DNA from: an uncultured Acetatifactor sp.
GTDB taxonomy: Bacteria; Bacillota; Clostridia; Lachnospirales; Lachnospiraceae
DNA: 64,000 nt
Assembly (NCBI GenBank): GCA_934394665.1
Contig: CAKRRS010000005.1
Span: forward strand, 1-64,000
Reading direction: 5' to 3'
Below are positions 43,637 to 52,590 of this stretch, one piece after another. The translations under genes were made by a program, and so were the position numbers. How positions within the stretch are numbered: position 1 is the first letter of the stretch; every line of letters begins with the position of its first letter. The notes below the pieces were generated by a model, which saw only the letters and a program-made list of their open reading frames with translations, was not told where the DNA came from and did no database searches.

Positions 43637-46600
43637 ATGAAGGATTATGGAAGAAAGTCAGTATTTTCCGGATTTCTTCCGGGAATAGCGGGGAAATGCG
43701 GAATCCCTATGTGGTGTTTTTATGTAAACAGAGGGCAGGGCGTCGTAAGCTTTGGCGTAGAAGACAAAGAGCATGCAATCATGGAATTCTATCCGGCGCA
43801 TGTGGCGTATCAGAATGTGAAACGTACGGGATTCCGCACCTTTATCAAAAAGGATGGGAAGTATTATGAACCTTTTTCTGTGGAAGAACTGTCACAGGAG
43901 ATGGAAATCGGCAGGAACCATCTGCAGATCCTGGAGGAAAATCCGGACAGCGGTCTGCAGACGCAGGTAACCTATTATGTCCTGCCGGAAGAGCCGGTTG
44001 CTGCACTGGTCAGAGAGGTAACCATCACAAACCGGACGGAAAAAACATGCCGGCTGGAAGTGATCGACGGTATGCCGGCGGTGATTCCGTACGGCGTGAG
44101 TATGGGAAATATGAAGAATATGACCCAGACTGCCAAAGCATGGATGCAGGCCGTGACGCTGGGAGAGCATACGGAACTTTACAGAGTTCGTGCCAGTATG
44201 GAGGATTCGGCTGATGTGCGTGAGGTGCCCGGAGCAAATTTTGCCCTGGCGGTAGCGGAAGACGGGAAGGCATTTTCGCGGATCGTGGATCCGGAAGTGA
44301 TCTTTTCGTATGATACGTCGCTGGGGAATCCGGAAGGGTTCCGAAGGCAGTCACTGGAACAGCTGCTTACCTGCAGACAGAACCGGACCAATATCGTTCC
44401 CTGTGCATTTTTTGCCGCGGATCGGGAGATCGGACCCGGGGAGAATATCAGACTGTATGAATTATACGGACAAACAGGGACTACGGAGAAGTTACAGGAC
44501 TTTTTACAAAAGAAGCCGGACGGTGCCTTTTTCCGGAGAAAAGCCCTGCGTGCCAAACAGCTGACGCAGGAACTTACGGATGTCATTGATACAAGAACGG
44601 GGAATGAGACGTTTGATGCTTATTGCAGATACACTTATATGGACAATGTACTGAGAGGTGGCGAACCGATACTGCTTACAAAGCACCGATTGTTCTATCT
44701 GTATTCCCGTAAACACGGAGATCTGGAACGGGACTATAATGATTTCGCTATGGCACCGGAGTATTTTTCCCAGGGGAACGGGAACTTCCGGGATGTGGCA
44801 CAGAACAGACGCTGCGATACGTTCTTCCATCCGGAAGTGGGAAGGCATAACATTCATATCTTTTACAGCCTGATCCAGCCGGACGGCTATAATCCGTTAA
44901 AACTGGAGAAGATGACCTATCGGTATGAGGGCAGCCGGGAAGCGGTCGTCAGTAAACTGCCGGAGACGGCAAAGACGGAAGAACTGCTGGCATTGCTGCA
45001 ACATTCCTATACGCCGGGACAACTTTACGGAACGTTGGAGAGAATATCGGAGATAGCAAATGTGAAGTCCCTTTTTACATGGATTCTTGAGAACTCCGCA
45101 GAGGAAACCAATGCACAGTTCGGCGAGGGCTATTGGAGTGATCACTGGGATTACAATCTGGATCTGATCGAAGAGTATCTTACGGTATTCCCCGAAGAGG
45201 AACGAGAATTGTATTTTGAGGAAGCTTATCGGTTTTATCAATCTCCGAAGGGGGTTCTGCCCCGAAGCAAACGATATGTGAAGACACAAAAGGGGATCAG
45301 ACAGTATCATTTTCTGCAGGAGATTCCGGGAGGCAATAAGGACGGAAAGGGGGACTTCCTGATGGATCCGCTGCGGGGAGGAGACCTTACGACAACACTT
45401 TTGGAAAAGCTGCTCCTGCTGTGCGCAGTGAAATTCTCGACTCTGGATGCATATGGCATGGGTGTGGAAATGGAGGGCGGAAAGCCGGGATGGTACGATG
45501 CACTTAACGGTCTGCCGGGTCTGCTTGGATCCTCCATGGCGGAGACTTATGAACTACAGCGGATGCTTGAGAAGACCATGGAAGTACTGGGAAAATATCC
45601 CGGGCGATACGAAATGCTCATCGAGCTGGAGGAGTTTTTCCGCAATCTGAAAAAGAATTGCCGGGAGTATGAACAGAACGAAGATTTTATGGAATTCTGG
45701 AATCTCAGAAACGACAGCAGAGAGAGCTATCGGGAGAAGGTATACGAAGGCATCTCAGGAGAACGCATTGGAGTGGACAGCGGGGAACTGTTGGAGATCC
45801 TGCAGACCTTCCGGGATCTGGTGACGGAAGGGATAGAGCGTGCCGGAAAATACGGTTCCGCCTGTGTACCGACTTATTTCTATTATGAAGTAACTGCGTA
45901 TGAGGAAAGGGATGGAGAGATTGTCCCGAAGAGCTTCCGTGTGCATCCCGTAGCGGATTTCCTGGAGGGACCGGTGAGGTATCTGAAACTTCCCGGGAGC
46001 TGTGAGGCGAAGAGAGAGCTGTATCGTAAGGTGAAAAACAGCGATCTGTATGATAAGGCGCTGGGAATGTATAAAGTCAATGCATCACTGCGTAAGGAAT
46101 CTTATGAGCTGGGGAGAGCTACGGCGTTCACTCCGGGCTGGCTGGAGAATGAGTCCATCTGGCTTCACATGGAGTACAAATATCTGCTGGAGTTGTTGAA
46201 ATCCGGCATGTATGAAGAGTTTGCGGAGGATTTCCACAAAGCGGGAATCCCGTTCCAACCGGAAGAACGCTACGGCAGAAGTTGTCTGGAAAATTCCTCT
46301 TTCTTAGCCAGCAGCAGTAATCCGAACCCGGATATCCGGGGCAAGGGATATGTGGCGAGACTCAGCGGCTCCACTGTTGAATTTCTGCAGATGTGGAGAA
46401 TCCTTATGTTCGGTATCCGGCCGTTCTATACAGAAAACGGGAAACTTTGTCTGCAGTTTGCACCGGCGATCCCGGAATATCTGTTGGATCAGAACCTGAG
46501 TATCCGTGCCAGATTCCTGGGCAAAACGGATGTAGTCTACCATGTGCCGTGCAGCAGAGCGTATTATCCCGGGGATTATCACATTTACAAAATGCAGCTG

Positions 46601-46723
46601 ACAGACAGAGAGGGGAACACTTGTCTCGTGAAAGAAGACCGGATGGAGGATGCTTATGCCGTAAAGGTCAGAGAAGGCGATATCACCGGTATAGAAGTCT
46701 GGATGGAGGCGAGCAGATCATGA
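43637..46723 (+). CDS. Large oligosaccharide phosphorylase (GH94/GH161-like)
   Basis: A 1028-residue cytoplasmic protein related to GH94 but longer and divergent. The N-terminal half is a beta-sandwich (FSGFLPGIAGKCGIPMWCFY) and the catalytic (alpha/alpha)6 barrel carries PGWYDALNGLPGLLGSSM in place of DWNDALD, and DYNDFAMAPEYFSQGNGNFRDV upstream. Length and the pairing with a roughly 900-residue GH94 resemble the GH161 beta-1,3-glucan phosphorylases, but this is an inference from size and context. It likely trims longer beta-oligosaccharides to the disaccharide used by its neighbour. GAGGAGG 6 nt before the ATG fixes the start at 43637. Its stop overlaps the GH30 remnant start (ATGA). Confidence 0.72.
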   Translation: MKDYGRKSVFSGFLPGIAGKCGIPMWCFYVNRGQGVVSFGVEDKEHAIMEFYPAHVAYQNVKRTGFRTFIKKDGKYYEPFSVEELSQEMEIGRNHLQILEENPDSGLQTQVTYYVLPEEPVAALVREVTITNRTEKTCRLEVIDGMPAVIPYGVSMGNMKNMTQTAKAWMQAVTLGEHTELYRVRASMEDSADVREVPGANFALAVAEDGKAFSRIVDPEVIFSYDTSLGNPEGFRRQSLEQLLTCRQNRTNIVPCAFFAADREIGPGENIRLYELYGQTGTTEKLQDFLQKKPDGAFFRRKALRAKQLTQELTDVIDTRTGNETFDAYCRYTYMDNVLRGGEPILLTKHRLFYLYSRKHGDLERDYNDFAMAPEYFSQGNGNFRDVAQNRRCDTFFHPEVGRHNIHIFYSLIQPDGYNPLKLEKMTYRYEGSREAVVSKLPETAKTEELLALLQHSYTPGQLYGTLERISEIANVKSLFTWILENSAEETNAQFGEGYWSDHWDYNLDLIEEYLTVFPEEERELYFEEAYRFYQSPKGVLPRSKRYVKTQKGIRQYHFLQEIPGGNKDGKGDFLMDPLRGGDLTTTLLEKLLLLCAVKFSTLDAYGMGVEMEGGKPGWYDALNGLPGLLGSSMAETYELQRMLEKTMEVLGKYPGRYEMLIELEEFFRNLKKNCREYEQNEDFMEFWNLRNDSRESYREKVYEGISGERIGVDSGELLEILQTFRDLVTEGIERAGKYGSACVPTYFYYEVTAYEERDGEIVPKSFRVHPVADFLEGPVRYLKLPGSCEAKRELYRKVKNSDLYDKALGMYKVNASLRKESYELGRATAFTPGWLENESIWLHMEYKYLLELLKSGMYEEFAEDFHKAGIPFQPEERYGRSCLENSSFLASSSNPNPDIRGKGYVARLSGSTVEFLQMWRILMFGIRPFYTENGKLCLQFAPAIPEYLLDQNLSIRARFLGKTDVVYHVPCSRAYYPGDYHIYKMQLTDREGNTCLVKEDRMEDAYAVKVREGDITGIEVWMEASRS

Positions 46724-47383
46724 AACAGGTAAAACGGATCGAGACAAATTACAAAGAACAGAGGTATTGGCAGGAGACCGCGATTGAGGCCGCAGAGTGT
46801 ACCGACTGTATGAATCTGGTGCAGCTGCTCCCACAGATCCGGGAGCAGACGATGGAAGGATTCGGAGGGGCATTCACGGAGAGCAGTGCGGTGAATTACC
46901 ACCGTCTCGGCAAAGAACAGCAAAAGAAATTGATAGAAGACTATTTCGGCGAAGAGGGGCTGCGTTATCATTTAGGCAGAGTATCTATCAACAGCTGTGA
47001 TTTCGCGCGGGGCAATTATACGTATGTGGAAGAGGAAGATGCGACGCTGCACAGCTTTTCCATCGTACACGACAGACAGCAGATCATTCCTATGATACAG
47101 GCTGCCATGGAGTGTACAGGAGGGAAGATGCATTTTCTGGCATCTCCCTGGTCACCGCCTGCCTATATGAAGACGAACGGTGAGAATCGCTACCACACAG
47201 TACACGGACGGGCTGGAAGTGTGCGCGTTCCTGACACCTTCGGGCGAACGGGTGCTGGTGGTGCTGAATAAATCAGAAGAAAACAGACCGGTAGTGATCC
47301 GGGAAGAAGACGAAGGTTTTCACGACGAGATCGCTGCACACAGCATCGTGACTTACGTGATGGACGGTGCCGCTATAAAATAG
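46720..47383 (+). pseudogene. GH30 glycoside hydrolase with internal deletion
   Basis: The N-terminal ~154 residues (MKQVKRIETNYKEQ to SPWSPPAYMKTNG) are a recognisable GH30 beginning, including GFGGAFTESSA. The C-terminal beta-domain (TTQYTDGLEVCAFLTPSG onward) resumes at about 47181 in another frame and ends at 47383. About 250 residues of catalytic barrel are missing, with the general acid and nucleophile, so no active enzyme can be made. An intact copy would be about 440-450 residues. It could be a true deletion or an assembly error at a short repeat. The enzyme would have been cytoplasmic, since no signal peptide is present. Confidence 0.85.
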
Positions 47384-47417
47384 ACACCTGTTATAAAAAA
47401 ACACAATAAAAAAAAGA

Positions 47418-47445
47418 CACCATAATAAAATTTGGTGCATTTTTT
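47418..47445 (+). terminator. Weak terminator before the binding-protein gene
   Basis: CACCA (47418-47422) and TGGTG (47433-47437) form a short stem, followed by six Ts. The stem is only 5 bp, so partial read-through is likely. Confidence 0.4.
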
Positions 47446-47453
47446 CCAAAGAG

Positions 47454-47505
47454 ACATCCTCCTATAATGAAATCATCAACAAGATATTTCGAAAAAGGAG
47501 GATGT
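47454..47505 (+). promoter_or_regulatory. Inverted repeat that covers the -10 box and the SD of the binding-protein gene
   Basis: ACATCCTCCT (47454-47463) is the exact reverse complement of AGGAGGATGT (47496-47505), which contains the ribosome-binding site. TATAAT at 47463-47468 is a likely -10, with only a weak T-rich -35. Read-through RNA would have its ribosome-binding site locked in a 10-bp stem; RNA starting at the local promoter (about 47475) lacks the left arm and stays open. Confidence 0.55.
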
Positions 47506-47509
47506 ATTT

Positions 47510-48916
47510 ATGAAATTGAGAAAATTGATTTCACTTGTACTTGTTGGGGCAATGACATTAACATTGGGGGCTTGTGGAAACAGCCAGACGACAGACACCA
47601 CAGGAGATGGCACAGCACAGAGCGCAGCAGAGGGAACTACGCAGGCAACGGAGACCAAGGACGGAGATAAACTGGTGATCTGGACACTTTCCAATGACCT
47701 GAAGGATTTCGCAGACCGCTATACGCAGGAGACAGGTGTGGCTACCGATGTGGTAGTCATTGAGCCGGCAAACTATCCGACTAAGATCCAGACAGCTCTG
47801 GTAGGCGGAGAGAAGGAACCGGATGTCATCGTGGCAGAGCCCCAGATGCTTCAGGACTTCTACGATAACGGATTCTTTGCAGATCTGGATCAGTTCGGTG
47901 CCAAAGATTATGAAGGTAAGATCGTAGATTATGTATGGAAGATGGGACAGGATGAAAGCGGTGTACAGAGAGCCGTATCTTATCAGATCACTCCCGCAGG
48001 TATCTACTATCGCCGTGATATTGCAAAAGAAGTATTCGGAACCGATGATCCTGATGAGATCGGCAAGCTGTTTAAAGATTACAGCACGATCATGACCACT
48101 GCACAGAAGTTAAAGGATGCCGGTTACAGAATCTTTGCATCTGACTCCGAGATCAATTATTTCTCCGGAGATTCCGCATGGGTCATCGACGGCGTGTTGA
48201 ATGTAGACCAGGCAAGATATGATTACATGGATCTGGTAATCGATCTGTATCAGAAGGATATGACCGCATACGCTAACCAGTGGTCCACTCCCTGGTATCA
48301 GGCAATGGCGGGCGAAGTACCTATCCTGACCGCTGATATCCAGAACTATGCGGATGACTCTGTCAATGTATGGGATGCAGAGCAGTTCGCAGAAGCTACC
48401 AAGGATATGGAGAAGACTGAAGTATTCGCATTCGGACTTCCCAGCTGGGGCGTTCTGACATTGAGAGATAACGTAGGACCTACCTCCGGTTCCTGGGGCG
48501 TATGTGAAGGACCCGCTTACGGCTTCGGCGGTGGTACTTTCATCGGCGTATCCGCTAACTCCGCACGTCAGGAGCAGGCATGGAAGTTCGTAGAGTTCTG
48601 TACTCTGAATGAGGATACCGCAGATTGGTGGATCGATTTCTCCCAGGGTGATGCAGTATCTCTGATCTCTGTACTGGAAGCACATGCAGACGATGAGAAC
48701 CCGATCTACGGTGGTGAGAAGATGTACTCCCTGTGGCTGAAGCTGGCAGAAGGCATCGACTACTCCAAGGTTACCAAGTATGACCAGGTGATCGGTGATG
48801 CGTGGGGTGCAGCGATCTCCAGCATCAAGAAGGGTGAAAAGAGCCAGGAAGAGGCAGTGAACGAATTCTATGATACCGTACAGTCTACCTATCCTGAGAT
48901 TCAGATCGCACGATAA
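47510..48916 (+). CDS. ABC transporter sugar-binding lipoprotein
   Basis: Extracellular solute-binding protein (family 1) that captures oligosaccharide for the two permeases that follow. The lipobox LGAC places the lipidated Cys at 22, followed by a Thr/Asp/Gly-rich linker and a type 1 binding domain. The 468-residue length is normal. Its codon use is highly biased, consistent with strong expression of the binding protein over the permeases. A stem-loop in the gap to the first permease may set that ratio. The ATP-binding subunit is not encoded here and is probably the shared MsmK-type ATPase. Confidence 0.92.
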   Translation: MKLRKLISLVLVGAMTLTLGACGNSQTTDTTGDGTAQSAAEGTTQATETKDGDKLVIWTLSNDLKDFADRYTQETGVATDVVVIEPANYPTKIQTALVGGEKEPDVIVAEPQMLQDFYDNGFFADLDQFGAKDYEGKIVDYVWKMGQDESGVQRAVSYQITPAGIYYRRDIAKEVFGTDDPDEIGKLFKDYSTIMTTAQKLKDAGYRIFASDSEINYFSGDSAWVIDGVLNVDQARYDYMDLVIDLYQKDMTAYANQWSTPWYQAMAGEVPILTADIQNYADDSVNVWDAEQFAEATKDMEKTEVFAFGLPSWGVLTLRDNVGPTSGSWGVCEGPAYGFGGGTFIGVSANSARQEQAWKFVEFCTLNEDTADWWIDFSQGDAVSLISVLEAHADDENPIYGGEKMYSLWLKLAEGIDYSKVTKYDQVIGDAWGAAISSIKKGEKSQEEAVNEFYDTVQSTYPEIQIAR

Positions 48917-48944
48917 TCCGGGATGAATAAATAAACAGGAACTC

Positions 48945-48979
48945 TTTTGTCCGCAGTCTGTAAGCGGCTGCGGACAAAA
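48945..48979 (+). other. Intergenic stem-loop between binding protein and permease
   Basis: TTTTGTCCGCAG (48945-48956) and CTGCGGACAAAA (48968-48979) form a perfect 12-bp stem with an 11-nt loop. It lacks a T-run after the stem on this strand, so it is more likely an RNA-processing or stability element than a full terminator. Confidence 0.7.
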
Positions 48980-49001
48980 AGAAGATTCCGGGAGGGTTAT
49001 T

Positions 49002-49934
49002 ATGGCAAAACCTGCAAATAAAACAAAAAGCAAATTAACAGCATACAATAATTGGGGATATTTTTTCGTAGCACCATTTGTAATCGTATTCTGCATTTTT
49101 TCGGTATATCCGGTTCTGCGGACGCTCTACTTAAGCTTTACGGATCTGAAGGTAGTGGGAACGCCCAACTGGATCTGGTTTGACAATTACAAGCGCGTGA
49201 TTACCGATAAGTTCTTCTGGAGAGCTCTGTGGAACACCGTGCGGATCTGGGTGGTCAATATCGTACTCCAGCTGGGACTGGCATTTTTACTGATGATGGT
49301 ATTCAGCGATGTTAAATATAAAATGAGAGGACTCGGAGTATTTCGTATTATATATTATTTACCGAACTTGATCGCGGCAACATCCATCGCTTTCCTGTTC
49401 AAGACACTGTTAGACTGGAGATATGGTACGTTTAATATCATGCTCAGTACCATCTTCAAAGCATTTGGTGCTTCTTATAATCCCGTCGACTGGCTGGGGA
49501 ATACGGCAACTGCCGGTCCCACGATCGCAGTGATCCAGTCCTGGATGTGGTTCGGCAATTCCTTCCTGATGCTGATGGCAGGGGTACAGGGAGTATCCAA
49601 GGATTATTTCGAGGCAGCAGCCCTCGACGGTGCCGGCAGATGGACGATCTTCGGCAGAATCACATTGCCGTTGATCAAACCGATCATGATGTATGTAGCC
49701 ATCACATCCCTGATCGGCGGCCTGCAGATGTTCGATCTGCCGTTCTTAATGGAAGAAGTGACATCCAGTGCTTATGCATCGACGCAGACCGTTATGATGT
49801 ATCTGTACAAATTCGGATTCACCACAGGAACGACGCAGACGGGTTATGCTTCCTCGGTAGCATATATGCTGTTTTTGATTATTCTGACGGTATCTGTGAT
49901 ACAGCTGAAGCTGTTTCAACGGAAGGAGGATTAA
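49002..49934 (+). CDS. Sugar ABC transporter permease, MalF type
   Basis: Inner-membrane permease of 310 residues with six hydrophobic segments. The EAA loop (FEAAALDGAGRWTIFGRITLPLIKP) that docks on the ATPase is present at about residue 205-230. GGGAGG lies 7 nt before the ATG. It forms a heterodimer with the next permease. Confidence 0.93.
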   Translation: MAKPANKTKSKLTAYNNWGYFFVAPFVIVFCIFSVYPVLRTLYLSFTDLKVVGTPNWIWFDNYKRVITDKFFWRALWNTVRIWVVNIVLQLGLAFLLMMVFSDVKYKMRGLGVFRIIYYLPNLIAATSIAFLFKTLLDWRYGTFNIMLSTIFKAFGASYNPVDWLGNTATAGPTIAVIQSWMWFGNSFLMLMAGVQGVSKDYFEAAALDGAGRWTIFGRITLPLIKPIMMYVAITSLIGGLQMFDLPFLMEEVTSSAYASTQTVMMYLYKFGFTTGTTQTGYASSVAYMLFLIILTVSVIQLKLFQRKED

Positions 49935-49937
49935 GAT

Positions 49938-50765
49938 ATGGGATACAAGATCAAAAAAGGAATATTGTACATATTATTGATTCTTCTGGCAGCGACCTGC
50001 ATGTTCCCTTTCTGGATGATGATCGTTAATGCCACCAGAAGCGGCAACGAGATCGTGACAGGATTTACCCTGATTCCCAGTACGCATCTGAAAGAGAACT
50101 GGGAACAGGTATTCCAGTTCTTTAATCTGTTCAAGGGTATGTGGAACAGCCTGATCGTATCTGTACCGGCGACACTGTTGTGTGCATATTTCTCCATGAT
50201 GACAGCTTACGGCCTGGCATTTTACAAATTCAAAGGCAATAAGGTGATCTTCGGTGCCATCCTGGCATTCATGATGATCCCCGGACAGTTATCCCTGATC
50301 GGTTTTTACCAGTTATGTACCAAAATGCATCTGGTGAATTCCTACATACCGTTGATCCTTCCGGCAATCGCTGCACCGGGTACCGTATTTTTCCTGAAAC
50401 AGTACACAGAGGCATCGCTGTCACAATCTCTGATCGAGGCTGCGAGAATCGACGGTGCCAGTGAGCTGTATTCTTTCCACCGCATTGTCATCCCGGTATT
50501 GTCACCGGCGGTTGCCACCATGGGAATCATGGCATTCATCGGCAACTGGAACAATTATCTGCTGCCGATGATCATTATTAACAAAAATGATAAGATGACA
50601 TTGCCGGTCATGATGGCAACCCTGAAAGCATCCACGGACATTAACAGGAATCAGGGTGCGATTTATCTCTCCGTTGCGATTTCCGTCGTCCCGATCCTGC
50701 TTGTATTTGCTTTCTTCTCCAAATACATCATCAGCAGTGTATCGGCCGGAGCGGTAAAAGAATAA
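49938..50765 (+). CDS. Sugar ABC transporter permease, MalG type
   Basis: Second permease, 275 residues, six hydrophobic segments and the EAA loop (IEAARIDGASELYSFHRIVIPVLSP). It starts 3 nt after the first permease and AAGGAGG is inside the end of that gene. A strong terminator follows. Confidence 0.93.
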   Translation: MGYKIKKGILYILLILLAATCMFPFWMMIVNATRSGNEIVTGFTLIPSTHLKENWEQVFQFFNLFKGMWNSLIVSVPATLLCAYFSMMTAYGLAFYKFKGNKVIFGAILAFMMIPGQLSLIGFYQLCTKMHLVNSYIPLILPAIAAPGTVFFLKQYTEASLSQSLIEAARIDGASELYSFHRIVIPVLSPAVATMGIMAFIGNWNNYLLPMIIINKNDKMTLPVMMATLKASTDINRNQGAIYLSVAISVVPILLVFAFFSKYIISSVSAGAVKE

Positions 50766-50818
50766 TCAAAGTAAGCAAGCGGAAATGATTCTTAAAAAAT
50801 AATCTGTAAATTGGCGAG

Positions 50819-50852
50819 AAAACACAGTTTTCCAGTGGAGACTGTGTTTTTT
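50819..50852 (+). terminator. Terminator of the ABC transporter genes
   Basis: AAAACACAGT (50819-50828) pairs perfectly with ACTGTGTTTT (50841-50850), with TCCA/GGA continuing the stem, then TT. Confidence 0.88.
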
Positions 50853-50855
50853 GCA

Positions 50856-50864
50856 TGTTATAAT
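50856..50864 (+). promoter_or_regulatory. Extended -10 promoter for the second lipoprotein gene
   Basis: TGT-TATAAT (TATAAT at 50859-50864) immediately after the terminator; no good -35 at the usual distance. It would give a leader of about 115 nt. Confidence 0.6.
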
Positions 50865-50870
50865 GAACGT

Positions 50871-50985
50871 AGGCAATATTGTGTAATATACGTGAACAAA
50901 GCCGTAAGCCCGGACATCCCGGGAACACAACGTGTTTCCGGGATGCACTGTGAAGTTATCCGGAAGGAAAATGGAAAGGTGCAGT
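50871..50985 (+). other. Structured leader of the lipoprotein-yesMN unit
   Basis: A 14-bp hairpin (CATCCCGGGAACAC 50915-50928 with GTGTTTCCGGGATG 50932-50945, one G-T pair, 3-nt loop) is enclosed by CCGGA (50910-50914) and TCCGG (50959-50963). ACGTA (50868-50872) can pair with TACGT (50889-50893). No T-run follows, and the enclosing helix reaches the GGAAGG region near the start, so a riboswitch-like or protein-binding leader is possible. It is unlike any class that I know. Confidence 0.45.
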
Positions 50986-52572
50986 ATGATGAAACGAAAA
51001 GGTGTGATCCGCATCGCGGTGATCGCGTTGTGTATGGCTGCTTTTGGCGGCTGTGGGAAACAGGAACAGACAGTGACTGACAATGGGGGTAAGGAACCGG
51101 TTACACTGGACTGGTATGTGAACTATTCCTGGTTTGTCACCGGTTGGGGAGAGAATCTGGTCTCCCGTACCATTACGGAAGAGACGGGAGTCTCTGTGAA
51201 TTTTATCACGCCGAGAGGGAATGAACAGGAGAAACTGAATGCTCTGATCTCCTCGGATTCCCTGCCGGATCTGATCACGCTGGGCTGGTGGGAGCCGCAG
51301 GTGACGGAGATGATTGATAAAAATATGGTCTACCCACTGAATGAACTGGCAGATTCTTATGATATGCTGTTCTATGAGGTGACGGATCCAGATGTACGGA
51401 ACTGGTATACCAGAGACGATGGCAATATTTACTGTTATCCCAATTCCAGTTATACGCCGGGAGATCTGGAGGAGCATGACAACATTCCCATGAACCAGAC
51501 GTTTCTCGTGCGCAAGGATATCTATGAGGCACTGGGAAAACCGGATATGACGACGCCGGAAGGATTTTATGATGCTGTGGTAAGAGCGAAGGAACTGTAC
51601 CCGGAAGTGGACGGAGAACCGCTGATTCCGATCGGATCGCATGTGTTTGACGATATGGGATGTGTATCTTTCGATAAGTATCTCCAGAATTTTCTGGCGA
51701 TTCCTTATGAAAAGGATGGTAAATACTATGACCGGTATACGGATCCGGAATATATCCGGTGGCTGAAACTGTTCCGCCGGCTGGGAGAGGAGGGGTATCT
51801 GGCAGCGGATATTTTTGTGGATACCAGAACGCAGATGAGTGAAAAGATTGCAGAAGGCAGATATTTCTGCATGTTGTATCAGCGCACAGATCTGGCGGAT
51901 CAGGAGAAAGTGTTGTATGCAAACAATCCTGAGAAAATCTATATTGCAGTGGACGGACCGAAGAATTCCAAGGGGGACGATCCGGTGCTGCCGTCTCCGG
52001 GCATCAGCGGATGGACGGTCACATTGATCTCCAAAAAGTGTAAAGATCCGGAGCGTGCCATGGAATTTCTGGATTACCTGATCAGCGAAGAAGGGCAGAA
52101 GATGGTCTATCTGGGAGTAGAAGGCGTTACTTATGACATGGTCGACGGAAAACCGGTGATCCGGGAAGAGGTGAAAAAGCTCCTGAATACAGACCGGGTG
52201 GAATACGACAGGTTGTATGGGGCAGATGACTGTTACTGGATGCTGCAGAATAATGTGATGCAGATGAAGTGGCAGCCGGAGCCGGAGGAGCCGTTGAAAC
52301 AGCTGGCGGAGTGGACCTATCCCTATGCCAGATACACGGCACAATACGATGCCTCGCCGGATGACCATACAGAGCTGGGACAGATCAAGACCAGAGTGGA
52401 CAGGCTGTGGAGCGAGACATTGAAAGAATTGTTGCTGGCATCTACGGAAGAAGACTTTGACGAAATATTGGAGAACTTTAAAGAGGAACGACAGAATCTG
52501 GGGTATGACAGCGTCATGGAGGATCAGACCAGACAGATGGAGGAGAACAAGCTGCGACTTGGAATCCGATAG
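50986..52572 (+). CDS. Extracellular binding lipoprotein, linked to a YesMN system
   Basis: A 528-residue lipoprotein with the signal MMKRKGVIRIAVIALCMAAF and lipobox FGGC, followed by a family 1 solute-binding domain. Acidic residues and Trp/Tyr-rich segments (TLGWWEPQV) suit carbohydrate binding. Its position directly before a YesM sensor and YesN regulator suggests it may present ligand to the sensor and not only to a permease. AAAGGTG before the ATG at 50986 is preferred over the in-frame ATGs at 50932 and 50971. Confidence 0.82.
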   Translation: MMKRKGVIRIAVIALCMAAFGGCGKQEQTVTDNGGKEPVTLDWYVNYSWFVTGWGENLVSRTITEETGVSVNFITPRGNEQEKLNALISSDSLPDLITLGWWEPQVTEMIDKNMVYPLNELADSYDMLFYEVTDPDVRNWYTRDDGNIYCYPNSSYTPGDLEEHDNIPMNQTFLVRKDIYEALGKPDMTTPEGFYDAVVRAKELYPEVDGEPLIPIGSHVFDDMGCVSFDKYLQNFLAIPYEKDGKYYDRYTDPEYIRWLKLFRRLGEEGYLAADIFVDTRTQMSEKIAEGRYFCMLYQRTDLADQEKVLYANNPEKIYIAVDGPKNSKGDDPVLPSPGISGWTVTLISKKCKDPERAMEFLDYLISEEGQKMVYLGVEGVTYDMVDGKPVIREEVKKLLNTDRVEYDRLYGADDCYWMLQNNVMQMKWQPEPEEPLKQLAEWTYPYARYTAQYDASPDDHTELGQIKTRVDRLWSETLKELLLASTEEDFDEILENFKEERQNLGYDSVMEDQTRQMEENKLRLGIR

Positions 52573-52590
52573 AGATAAGGACATATAGCA

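Noticed and set aside
46393..46719. An open frame overlapping the phosphorylase gene that extends the GH30 start.
   Set aside because: It is an out-of-frame shadow of the phosphorylase; the GH30 start is the coupled ATG at 46720.
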